Shown in pieces: positions 54,065-64,000 of a stretch of DNA of 64,000 nucleotides (the first letter of the stretch is position 1; each line of letters begins with the position of its first letter). The DNA is from Gadus chalcogrammus. Taxonomy: Eukaryota; Chordata; Actinopteri; Gadiformes; Gadidae. The stretch covers positions 28,437,239 through 28,501,238 of the forward strand of contig NC_079425.1 in NCBI RefSeq assembly GCF_026213295.1, read 5' to 3'. The notes beneath the pieces were generated by a model. It worked only from the letters and a program-made list of their open reading frames with translations, was not told the origin of the DNA and did not search any database. Both the position numbers and the translations under genes were made by a program.

Positions 54065-57000
54065 ACCTGTTGTATCTAGGCAACAAACGGAGAGGACGCT
54101 GGCGCTGTCTGTTCGCCGCTTTTCCAAGCAATTTTTGGGCCAATTTTGGCCAATTTTACTTAAAAAGTGATTTTTTGTTGACATATTATCTCTACTTGGT
54201 TCCCTGCAAGCTACATCAGCGACGAAAAGCAAGCTTATGGACTGTCTTTAGTTGTTCCAGTGTTATTGTGTTATTGTGAAGAGCCGTGTAGCTCACTTGT
54301 TATTTTGGTTTCCCTAGTAACGGCTAAAAACAACGGCTAAAAACAAGTAGCCGATGTGACATTTTCCTGGTCACTGCTGGCGTTTTTTTTCGGCGATCCT
54401 GGTGAGGAATATGCCCTGGTCAACCTGCTAAGCTGTCTCTACTGTCTCGTGGATTTTCTGCACTGCCTCCCAGCTCTTCCCCAGATGCGTCGGGTCCGTA
54501 CCTAGCTGCTAACAGGCAGACATCACTCAACATCAGGTTCGATGTTGACGTACTTCGCCCCACAGCTGCTGAAGTACAACAATCGCTCCATCCCACCCTG
54601 TATTTCCACCATTAAGCAGCTAGGACTATTGCGTAGACCTCGATATATCCACAGAGGCTCAGGGAGAAACTTTATTTATGGTCAGCCTGCCGGCTTCATC
54701 ACATCCATTAGGTCCGCTGAGACGGCTGAGGGCAAAAGACGTAACATCACGAGATCCCCGCACTCCCGGCTGGATAGATTTCATGGATTGGATTCCAACC
54801 TGCGCGTTGTGGATTTTAAGGCTCTACGACCTGTACAGAGAATAACTCCACAGTCACTGGTTAAATTTGAACTTTTCAACACTCAATCCTTAAATAATAA
54901 ATCCAGCTTGATTGAAGAGCATATCAGGGAAAAAGGACTTGACTTCATGTGTCTAACAGAAACCTGGCACCAGCCAGAGGTTTACTCTGCCCTAAACGAA
55001 GCCTGTCCCCCAGGCTACAGTTACTTGGAGGCAGCCCGCAGAACTGGACGCGGTGGTGGCCTAGCATCCACAAACAGGACCTGGAGTTGTCCCCCATGGT
55101 GCTGCCTACAACTTCCTCCTTTGAATGTCTTGCATTCACATGCAAGCCCCCCCATCCCATGACTGTTCTACTCATATACAGGCCCCCTAAACCCAACTCT
55201 GCTTTCATCCCGGAAATGTCTGATCTCCTCACAACACTCTGTACTACCTCTGCCAATACCATCATTCTGGGTGATTTAAATATTCATGTTGACACCCCCT
55301 CATGCCAGCCCGCTGCTGATTTTCTTCAGCTGCTAGACTCCCTCAACCTACAACAACATGTTGATGCCCCCACACACTCCAGAGGACACACAATTGACCT
55401 GGTCATCTCAAACTCGGCCCCCATCAGCAACCTACAGGTCTATGATCTTGGCGTCTCGGATCACAGAGTTGTGTCAATGGAGCTCCCTTTTCCTTCCTCC
55501 CACACCAAACCAAAGCGGCAGATCCACTTCAGGAATGTGAAAAATATCAACATGGATGCCCTGGCCCTGGACCTTCAACATCTCTCCTCTGGCTCAACTG
55601 ACTCCCTCTCTGTTGCTGACTCAGTGGACTTATACAACCAGTCCCTGAGCAGTCTCCTGGATCTCCACGCCCCCTTAACATCGAGGTCAGTCTCCTTCTC
55701 GCGCTCCGCACCCTGGTACACCAGTGAACTACGTACAATGAAGGCTGCTGGGCGTGTCCTTGAGCGGCGACTCAAGGCCTCTGGTCTGACCGTTCACAAA
55801 CAGGCATACAGGGAACACAGGAGGGCTTATGCTGAAGCCCTGAATAATGCACGGTCCAGGTTCTATTCCGCAATAATCAACAATAGCCCTGGTAACTCCA
55901 AACAGCTCTTTTCAACTGTCCATCACCTTCTCAAACCCCCTTTACCATCCCAATCTGATGTCACCACGTAGAGGTGCAACATGCACATCAACTTTTTTAA
56001 ACAAAAAGTGAATAACATCCGCTCACACCTCTCCACCACTACTGCCCTGCCCCTTCAAACTGCTGACCCACCGATTGACTCTGTCCAGACCCTCTGCTCC
56101 TTCTCCAGCATCACAAAGGAAGAGGTGGAGGACGTCATCAGGAAAATGAAGCCATCCACCTGTGCACTAGACCCCTTCCCTACAGCTCTGCTGAAGGCCA
56201 ACATCTCTGCTGTCTCTCCACTCATCACCAATATCATTAACCACTCCCTCCTGGCCGGCCATATCCCATCTGCATTAAAAACTGCTGTCATCAGACCAAC
56301 ATTAAAAAAACCTACCCTTGATCCAGAAGTCCTCTCCAACTACAGGCCCATCTCAAATCTCCCATTTCTGTCAAAAGTTCTGGAAAAAACAATTGCAGCA
56401 CAACTCCAGGATCACCTCATACAACATCACTTGTTTGAAAAATTCCAGTCTGGTTTCCGCTATGGCCACAGTACAGAAACAGCCTTGGTCAGGGTCACAA
56501 ATGACCTCCTGATGGCAGCAGACACCGGCTCCCCATCTCTCCTCATCCTCCTGGACTTAACAGCTGCTTTTGATACGGTTGACCACAATATTCTCCTTCA
56601 CCGCCTGCAATACACCATTGGACTATCAGGAAATGTAAAGAACTGGTTCACCTCGTACCTCACTGACAGAACTGAGCACGTTGCCCTGGGCAAAGCAAAA
56701 TCACACACCAATAACGTCACCTGCGGTGTCCCCCAGGGCTCGGTGTTGGGCCCCACACTGTTCTCACTGTACATGCTCCCCCTGGGTAGTGTCATTAGCA
56801 GGCATGGCTTGTCTTACCACTGCTATGCTGATGATACACAGCTCTACATCAGGACAACCCCCACTTCTTCTGCCCCTCTGCCAACATCCACACTGACCAC
56901 CTGCCTGGAGGAGATAGAGGCGTGGATGAAGCTCAACTTCCTACAACTTAACAGCCATAAAACGGAAGCCATCCTTGTTGGCACGCCACATCAGCTCCGC

Positions 57001-57794
57001 TCCCCCACCATCACCAATATCACCTTCTCTGGCAAAAACATCCCCCTTTCCACATCCGTCACCAACCTCGGTGTTAAAATGGACCCACAACTTAATTTTG
57101 ACACCCACATCAAACACCTCTGTAAGACAGCTTTATACCACCTCAGGAACATCGCCAAACTCCGCCAATCACTCACCCTGGCTGATGCAGAGAAGCTCGT
57201 CCATGCCTTTGTCTCCTCCAGGTTGGACTACTGCAATGCACTCCTCATTGGGATCCCTGGCAAGAGCATCCAGAGGCTCCAATACATTCAAAACAGTGCT
57301 GCCAGGGTCCTGATGAGGGTGCGCAAGCATGACCACATCACCCCCATCCTGAAATCACTGCACTGGCTCCCTGTCTCACTCAGAATTGAGTACAAGGTCT
57401 CCCTCCTCACCCACCAGTGCCTTCACGGACTTGCCCCCCTCTACCTTCAGGAACTCCTCACCCCCCCGACAAACTCACGTACACTCCGTTCAGGATCCAC
57501 TCACACCCTCCAAACCCGACATACGAAGCTGTGCACCATGGGTGATCGGGCCTTTTCTGCTGCTGCCCCTAGACTATGGAACGCCCTCCCTGACCACCTG
57601 AGGGCTCCACAGACTACAGCTCTTTTTAAACGGAACCTCAAAACCCATCTCTTTAAAAGAGCATTTAGCTAAACTTTCTTTGAGGTTCCCCCTTTTTAAT
57701 AGTTTTTTGGTATTTTTTTTCTCTGAAGCACTTTGAGATTCTTGAATATAAAGTGCATTATAAATAAAATGTATTATTATTATTATTATTATTA
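54065..57794 (+). mobile_element. L2 LINE, near full length
   Basis: Ends in TATAAATAAAATG followed by (TAT)n at 57770-57794, the usual fish L2 tail. It carries endonuclease and reverse transcriptase in one nearly open reading frame. The 5' boundary near 54065 is an estimate. Confidence 0.88.
54542..57672 (+). pseudogene. L2 endonuclease-reverse transcriptase ORF with one frameshift and one stop
   Basis: The frame from 54542 carries a leader and the start of the apurinic endonuclease (FELFNTQSLNNKSSLIEEHI, LTETW). A frameshift of about one base near 55064 moves the reading to the next frame (IILGDLNIHVD, HTIDLVISNS, GVSDHRVV). A single TAG at 55969-55971 then separates it from the reverse transcriptase (KPSTCALDPFPTALLK, LLDLTAAFDTVDHNIL, GVPQGSVLGPTLFSLY, YADDTQLY, LGVKMDPQLNFDTHIKHLCK). 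The C-terminus ends near AFSAAAPRLWNALPDHLRAP. Only these two lesions were seen, so the copy is fairly young but not coding-competent as read. Confidence 0.9.
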
Positions 57795-58867
57795 TGTTTA
57801 ATTGAAATCAAATCAATTGTGCTATTTTGCCTGCTCTACCTAATTTAACAGCTATGTTCAACATGTATTATATATTTGTATACTATATTTAAGCAGTAAA
57901 TGTAAGTAGTACATTTCCCAGCCACCCCAACACTGCCAATATTTAATAGGATTTAGATATATTAGAAGGCTACACCTAGGCAAAATGCATTATAAATATA
58001 TATGTGTCTTCAAAATAGCGCTTACTGAATATTAGGGTAACATTTTCCTCCATGTTAGCAAATCAAAAAAATGCAGAGGCCCGGCAGACTGGAGGGGGTC
58101 CACCACCTGCAGCCCTCACAGAGGCTGAGGAGATGGCCCTCAGCCAACAGAGTATGCGTCCTGTGGCTGAGGGCATCCCTGGGGGGAGCTCCTCTGATCC
58201 CCCCCACCCCCCAGGATAGAAGTGCCTTTACAGTATAAGAGGTTGGTTATTCAAAATAATTAAATATGTACACGCAACCCAGCGCGTTGCAAATTAGATG
58301 GGGCAATATTCTGGCTCAAGTAATAATTGCACTGTCTAATCATCTTCTTCCAGCTACTGATGAACCAGATGCCCTCACCAACCTCCATGCAATTGTAACA
58401 ATTCAAAAGATGCAAAAGGATGCTTTGGAGATCCAAATTTTGGAACATAAGTTATAGGTGGGTGAGGTGCAAACTGGGATAGGCTACTGTACCCAGCTCT
58501 AAAAACATACCCAATATAAATGACTTTTTTTTTTTTTGTGCTCTCAGGAAATAAAAAAATCCTCATAATAAGTAGATTGTCTTTATTAGAACACGGGCTG
58601 TGGTGGGACAAGTTATTTTGTTGAACAGTTTACTCAAAGGATTTTACTTCAGTGAACAATGCAGACGATTATGCTGAGCATGTGCATGTAGAGAAGAACA
58701 GCATCTGGTTAAAAGCAGTACCAGGGTCTTTTCTGCCTTGCATTCTTAAAATGAGTTTCTTGACTTGCAGCAATTATAGGTCCGTGGTTAGTCAGCTACT
58801 CTGATCATGGGAAAGCCACAACGTTGAAGTGACTGTAGTACAGAGCGGGTGTGATGCACGGGGCGGA

Positions 58868-59212
58868 TCATTCTGCACATGCGTTAATTGCGATAAAAAA
58901 ACTAAAAAAAAAACTTAAAGCATGCCCCCGGTGCGTTTGACAGTTAACATGGGGGCTGAGAAGGTGGTCTAAATAAATGATAGATTGCGCTGAAAAACGA
59001 TAGCGCTCGTGAAGAAAATTATCAGGAAAATAAAGTAGGCCTATATCCAACCGGGGTCTTAATAATCGTTCCTCACGGAGATTCCTTCTGAGGATCGCAG
59101 CCTCTACGTCCACAGGCTCTCCTAGAAAAGGACATGCCATTTCTAACACTTCCTTCTGTCGGAGAGCTGCCTTCAGCCTTATAGACAACAAACTCAGAGT
59201 AGGTCTAACCAC
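58868..59212 (-). pseudogene. Harbinger transposase N-terminal fragment
   Basis: Encodes LLYFPDNFLHERYRFSAQSI and HVNCQTHRGHALS, typical of HARBI1-like transposases just before the catalytic DDE domain. It then runs into a poly(A/T) low-complexity stretch and stops. The catalytic part is absent. Confidence 0.75.
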
Positions 59213-59925
59213 CTCCCGAGCAGGTTAGACCCACGGCGTATGTACCTGCTACCTGAAACGGAAAACCCAGAGTTTCCACTAACTCAGAGCGAACAAACTC
59301 GGGGTTGCCTTAAAACCAGCTACCTGAAACAGGGCTCTGTTCTTTTCAATGCAAACTTGTTACCCGGCTTACAAAAGGCTTGTATTAGGCATATACCACT
59401 GTTTGGAGGAGAAGTCCATTAGTTACAGTAACCACCATTTGGAAGTGAAGTCCATTGGTTACAGTAACCACCATTTAGAAGTCAAGCCCATTAGTTTTGA
59501 GCAACCACCACTTGGAAGCTAAGTACATTAGTTTTGAGCACAATCAACATTTTAAGGTCCAAATCACATTGTTGGTCAAAAAGTGATTCTCTCACTCTGA
59601 AAAGCATTTTGCACCCATAAATACTAGAAAAGTTGATATTTGTGTTCCTTTCACTGCAAACGTGTTACTAGGCTATACAAAAGGGTTATATGCCATATAC
59701 CACCATTTGGAGGTGAAGTCCATTAGTCTTCAGCAACCACCATTTGGATGTGATATTAGTTTTGAGCACTATCAAAATTTTAAGGCCAGGAACATTGATG
59801 TTCAAAAAGTGATTCCCTAGCTCTTTAAAGAATTTTGCACACATAAAAATGAGAAAAGTGGATATATCTGTTCCTTTCAATGCAAACGTGTTACCCGGCT
59901 TTAAAAAGGGTTGTATGAGCCATGT

Positions 59926-59998
59926 ACCACCATTTGGAAGTGAAGTCCATTAGTTAACCTGTAACTAATGGACTTCACTTCAAAATGGTGGTTACTGT
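59926..59998. repeat. hairpin formed inside the satellite, about 31-bp arms
   Basis: ACCACCATTTGGAAGTGAAG + TCCATTAGTTA is followed after a 5-nt loop by its reverse complement with one mismatch. A second mirrored copy follows (GTTACTGTTACAG / CTGTTACAGTAAC). Confidence 0.85.
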
Positions 59999-60057
59999 TA
60001 CAGATACTGTTACAGTAACCACCATTTGGAAGTCAAGTCCATTAGTTTTGAGCAACT

Positions 60058-60618
60058 GTCATGCCAAATTTGTACCGGCTGCCAAATTTGTACCGGGCGC
60101 GTCATCCATACGTAATCCATTCCAAACCTGCATGGCAGCAGATGATCGCGTCGTCCGTTGCCGGGCAGGTTTCAAAAAACATTCGCGCTCATGTTGCCAA
60201 AGAGGAAATAACATAATACAGTTAACGGATCGCTAGATAATGTAATGTTTTGTTGGGTTCCTTAATAAACACACGATGTATCTTGGAACAGACATCAACA
60301 TGCAGCGCGCCAATCCAACTGCGCATGCTCCGTGTGACGGTCTAATAACTGATGTTGATATCATTACAGATTACACTTGTTTTTACTTTATATTTGTATT
60401 GTATCTAATTGTTTAATCAAATTTAGCAAGTAAACTGAGTGTTTAAAGCAGGTCATGGACGAACTAGCACAATACAGATAACGGATCGCTAGATAGAAGT
60501 TTCGCGAATGTTCACGTCATTCGACGCGATCATCTGTTGCCAGGCAGATTTGGAGTGGATTACGTGTGGATGACGCGCCCGGTACAAATTTGGCAGTCGG
60601 TACAAATTTGGCATGACA
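60058..60618. mobile_element. MITE with doubled AAATTTGTACCGG motif in each end
   Basis: The left end is TGTCATGCCAAATTTGTACC + GGCTGCCAAATTTGTACCGG, and the right end is its mirror. It is flanked by CAAC on both sides. The interior shares AACATAATACAG, AACGGATCGCTAGATAA and TTTGTATTGTAT sequences with the element at 9702-10470. Confidence 0.85.
60241..60368. mobile_element. small LTR-like insert (128 bp) within the MITE
   Basis: Begins TGTAATG and ends CATTACA, with an AATAAA inside. The flanks GATAA and GATTA form an imperfect 5-bp target duplication. Comparison with the element at 9702-10470, which reads CTAGATAACACTTG without it, shows it is an insertion. It could be a very short solo LTR or another DNA element. 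Confidence 0.5.
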
Positions 60619-61449
60619 CAACCACCATTTTGAAGTGAAGTACATTAGTTTTGAGCACAATCAACATTTTAAGGTCAGAATCACATTGTTGGTCAAAAAG
60701 TGATTCTCTCGCTCTGAAAAGCATTTTGCACACATAAAAATTAGAAAAGTTGATATTTCTGTTCCTTTCAATGCAAACGGGTTACTAGGCTTACAAAAGG
60801 CTTGTATACGCCATATACCACCATTTGGAAATGAAGTCCATTAGTTTTGATCAACATCCATTTGGAAGTGAAATATATTAGTTTTGAGCACAATCAATAT
60901 TTTAAGGTCAGAATTACGTTGTTGGTCAAAAAAGGGATTCTCTCTCTTTGAAAAGCATTTTGCATACTTAAATAATAGGAAAGTTGATAAATCAGTTATT
61001 TTCAATGCAAACGCATTGTTAGGCTTACAAAGGGTTGTTCAAGCCATATACCACCATTTGGAAGTGAAGTCCATTAGTCTTCAGTGACCACCATTTGGAT
61101 GTGAAATATATTAGTTTTGAGCTCAATCAACATTTTTGGTGGTCAAAAAGTGATTCTCTCGCCCTGAAAAGCATTTTGCCCACATACAAATTAGAAACGT
61201 TGATATTTCTGTTCCTTTCAATGCAAACGTGTTTACCAGGCTTACAAAAGGGTTGTATAAGCCATATGCCCCCATTTGAAAGTTAAGTCCATTAATTTCA
61301 GCAGCCACCATTTGGAAGTGAAGTACATTAGTTTGGAGCACAATCAACATTTTAGAGTCAGAATCACATGGTTGGTCAAAAAGTGATTCTCTCCCTCTGA
61401 AAAGCAATTTGCACACATAAAAACGGGGAAAGTTGAAATTTCTGTTCTA

Positions 61450-62310
61450 TATCGTATAGGCTTCGCCTTTTAAGGCTATTGCTCTTGGGTTTTCCCTAGG
61501 CGTGAGCCGTAGGGCCGTAGCACTGAAAAATGTGTAATCCCAACTGTTCTGACATAATCAATTTGCTCCTCTTTGCTGTTTAAACTTGTAAAAGAAGGAC
61601 ACCTACTGGTGTACCCTTGGTATCGCACCCTACGTGCCTTTGTTTAGTTTTGCCTCGCTCGCGAGAATCTACTCGCGTGCTAGGTGAGTCAATCTATGAA
61701 AAAAAAGGGCTTAACCCCAAAAAAATTGATACAAAAGGTTTTTCAATGGATTTGGTATACTAAAAGTATACCAAAATATACCTCCCAGAAAGCCCTAATT
61801 TCCAAGATGGCGGCCGAAATGGCGGGAGGGAGCTTGAAATGGCTATATCTCAAATTGAAAAAATGTTGCAAAGGAATTATCTAGGAAAATACACCTTCTG
61901 GAAAGGCTTCATTTCCAAGATGGCGTCCAAAATGGTGGCCGGCCAAGCTTAAAATGGCTATATATCTCAATAGAAAATGATTTTTCGAATGATTTTTCAC
62001 TTGATTCTGGTACCTGCAAATATGCTTATGAACATACTAACAATCTAGGAAAATATAACTCCCAGAAAGGCTTCATTTTCATAATGGCGTCCAAAATGGC
62101 GGCCGGGAGCTTAGAATGGCTATATCTCAAATGGAAAATGTAACAAAAGAATGTTTCAACTGATTCTGGTACCTCTATACATTAAGAACGTGCGACAAAT
62201 CATATGAGGCATGTCCCAATACTGTTTAAATGTAGCTTAAGGGGTAAGGTGGAGGGCTAACATCCCCTCAAAATTTAGATTTTCGATGGGCACCCTCAAA
62301 GCGCTTCAGT
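61450..62310. repeat. diverged tandem repeat with AAGATGGCG and ATGGCTATATCTCAA words
   Basis: Three units of roughly 120-170 bp near 61800, 61915 and 62085 containing CCAAAATGGCGGCCGGGAGC-like phrases. Element type unknown. Confidence 0.65.
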
Positions 62311-62465
62311 TCTGACTTGCTCCCACAATACCTTGCGAGAAAACGGAAAATCAAGAAATATCCTAGACAAGATGGAGGGCGAAAAGATGCGACAGGATTG
62401 GAAAAACACAAATGTAAGTGTTTTCTCTGTAATTATCTATTAATTATTTTATTGATTATACTCTG

Positions 62466-62800
62466 CAGCCCGGCCACGGTCTTCGAAGCCCGGCCGCGAC
62501 TCTCGGAAGATCGCGAAAGTCCGATCACGGGCTCTGCAGCCCGGCCGTCGGACTTTCGCGGGCCGCCCGACCCCGGTTCTCGGCCGGGCTGCAGCCCGTG
62601 ATCGTGCTCTGCAGATCGGCCGAGAACCGGGGTCGGGCGGCCCACTCTGCAGGCCCGGCCGTCGGACTTTCGCGGGCATCCCGACCCCGGTTCTCGGCCG
62701 GGCTGCAGCCCGTGATCGTGCTCTGCAGATCGGCCGAGAACCGGGGTCGGGCGGCCCGCGAAAGTCAGACGGCCGGGCTGCAAGACCGGGCTGGATATCA
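62466..62800. repeat. GC-rich palindromic block with 114-bp direct repeats
   Basis: CCGGCCGTCGGACTTTCGCG occurs at 62541 and 62655. Each unit contains CCCGACCCCGGTTCTCGGCC followed shortly by GGCCGAGAACCGGGGTCGGG, so each folds into a stem. Strongly CpG-rich within AT-rich surroundings. Confidence 0.9.
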
Positions 62801-63074
62801 TGTCGTATGATATCCAGATCTTCCATGTTCTAGTAACTCCAGGTTAAAAATAAGCTTTATACTAATATATTATATTATATTAGTAACATTCTATAAGTAA
62901 TATTATATATACTAATATATTATATTATATTAGTAATATTACATGGTTAATCAATGTAATTTTTGGCAGTACTATATTGTGTACATAGCTATTATATATT
63001 GTACGTAACATATGGCCATATCACCCAGTTCTGGCATATAATTCCTAATTCCTTCTTATTCGTTTTCTTTCAGG

Positions 63075-63264
63075 ACATCGTTGAGTCCACTGCCACCAGC
63101 CCCCCCACCTCTCCCTCATGCTCCTCCACCCCAGGCACCTCTTCCACCACCCCAGACACCCCTTCCAAGAGGAGAGTGCCAGGGAGCAGGCGAGGCATGA
63201 GGAGAGAGAGGCAAAGTTGGCGGAATGGTGGAGAAGATGTGATTCTCCACCATTCTCTCAAAAG
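63075..63264 (+). other. possible terminal exon of an unknown or transposon gene
   Basis: A good acceptor (TTATTCGTTTTCTTTCAG) precedes a frame starting DIVESTATSPPTSPSCSS and ending at TGA. An AATAAA lies at about 63398. A possible upstream donor AAT|GTAAGTG is near 62413. The protein is Ser/Thr/Pro-rich and not recognised, and may be part of a DNA transposon. Confidence 0.3.
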
Positions 63265-63271
63265 CTGAGAG

Positions 63272-63318
<47 letters not shown>

Positions 63319-63419
63319 TTTTAGGTGTGCGTGTGTGTGTATTTTTAGATGCTTGTGTGTGTATTTTTAGATGTGTTGTTCAGTGTTTCTTATTTAAATA
63401 AAGTGTTTCTTCTAAAGCA

Positions 63420-64000
63420 GGGCAGCCCCATTTGGGGCCCGCCGGCCAAGACTGATTTTATTTGGCCCGCGCCTTACCCACTGTATATATTATTGTTTTC
63501 CACCATCAGCGATCGCACTCATTGAATATTATTGATTGGTGCACTTCCATTCCTGACCATAGAATAACATTGTGATACATTGATGGTAGGGTGGCGCTGT
63601 TGAGCTCCTATCCTCTTGCGCTCCAATCCGAAGTCACGTGACAGTGAGTAAGTGAGACGCAAGGATGGAGCGGCAGTGGCACACAGACAAACGCAAATTC
63701 AAAATTTTTTGGGAACATGATTATTTATTTACCGAGGTCGATTCCAACGCAATATACAGAAATGTTATTGCGTTGGAATCGACAGACATGTTCCATGTCT
63801 GTCTTCAAATATTTCATAGTGCTTCAATTATTTTTCTAATTTAAAGAAGATAGATTTTATGATTTATTTATTATTTTTTGAACATTAATTTGAAGCACAA
63901 TAAACATTGTCATTCATTTTTCAAAATGACCTTGTGATAGTGTTGATTTTGCACGTGCATGCTATTTATACCCATATTTAACTTAATATACTGAAAAATT
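63420..64000 (+). mobile_element. start of a hAT (Charlie-like) element
   Basis: Begins near CAGGGCAGCCCCATTTGGGG and CCCGCCGGCC. From 63665 a short + frame reads MERQWHTDKRKFKIFWEHDY, resembling the N-terminus of BED-type hAT transposases, and is then broken by two adjacent hairpins. It continues out of the window. Confidence 0.5.
63737..63803. repeat. two adjacent perfect hairpins
   Basis: 18-bp arms GTCGATTCCAACGCAATA / TATTGCGTTGGAATCGAC (63737-63783), overlapping by three bases a second hairpin GACAGACATG / CATGTCTGTC (63781-63803). Confidence 0.93.

Larger units (their letters stand above)
53575..59336. mobile_element. PIF/Harbinger element interrupted by an L2 LINE
   Basis: The ends are AGGCCTGTTTCAGGTAGCTG and, in reverse complement, AGCCCTGTTTCAGGTAGCTG. 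The trinucleotide CTG flanks it at 53572-53574 and 59337-59339. It carries Myb-like remnants on + at about 53744-53850 (SPTELEILMNVYSELG) and 58022-58457. A transposase N-terminus lies on the minus strand. About 3.7 kb of L2 sequence is inserted between them. Confidence 0.88.
49971..61447. repeat. 230-bp satellite array, interrupted by nested transposons
   Basis: Units contain GGCTTACAAAAGGCTTGTA, ACCACCATTTGGAAGTGAAG, ATTAGTTTTGAGCACAATCA, TGGTCAAAAAGTGATTCTCT and CCTTTCAATGCAAACGTGTT. Unit starts are near 49972, 50203, 53371, 59367, 59671, 59897, 60788, 61020 and 61238. Insertions occupy 50370-53294, 53575-59336 and 60058-60618. Removing them leaves a nearly continuous array. Confidence 0.92.

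Noticed and set aside
62433..62826. Arg/Pro-rich frames of about 120 codons on the minus strand
   Set aside because: Translation of the GC-rich palindromic repeat; the two overlapping frames mirror each other.

Overview
The window reads as vertebrate, almost certainly ray-finned fish, nuclear DNA. It contains one recognisable host gene, split into short exons with GT-AG introns, set in a dense mass of dinucleotide microsatellites, minisatellites and fish-type transposable elements (L2-like, Rex1/Babar-like and Rex3/RTE-like LINEs, a LINE with a restriction-like endonuclease, PIF/Harbinger, hAT, a solo LTR). The very high TG/CA and CT repeat load recalls cod-like (gadiform) genomes; that is inference only.

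The gene is phkb, the beta regulatory subunit of phosphorylase b kinase, on the + strand. I could place 22 exons from 5321 to the stop codon at 48949-48951. Two of them (35253-35343 and 37362-37452) are a mutually exclusive pair of equal length and phase. With one of the pair used, the exons join in frame into 2214 nt (737 codons plus stop). Compared with the roughly 1090-residue mammalian protein, the first third is encoded upstream of the window. The predicted C-terminus ends in a CaaX-type box (CSVS), matching the prenylated end of the mammalian subunit.

Layout: 1-5320 is upstream intron with inverted tandem repeats, a 402-bp hAT MITE, CT microsatellites and a solo LTR. 5321-7595 holds four exons. 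7596-23552 is a 16-kb intron with hAT remnants, a broken L2-like LINE, foldback elements and microsatellites. 23553-31311 holds ten exons, several with splice sites touching (TG)n or (CA)n tracts. 31312-35252 is an intron carrying an antisense LINE with a long open frame, bounded on both sides by (CA)n. 35253-39528 holds the mutually exclusive pair and two further exons. 39529-45630 is an intron with a Rex1/Babar-like LINE and hAT debris. 45631-48951 holds the last four exons. 49740-61450 is a 230-bp satellite array broken by a Rex3-like LINE (itself broken by a Harbinger), by a second Harbinger (itself broken by an L2 LINE) and by a MITE (itself broken by a small LTR-like insert). 61450-64000 is further repeat debris including a GC-rich palindromic block.

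The most interesting pattern is how repeats meet phkb splice sites. Two exons lie between a (TG)n and a (CA)n tract that could pair around them. Three introns carry minisatellites whose units are copies of the neighbouring exon/intron junction. One inverted duplication brackets a two-exon block. No second host gene, RNA gene, CRISPR array or bacterial-type feature was found.
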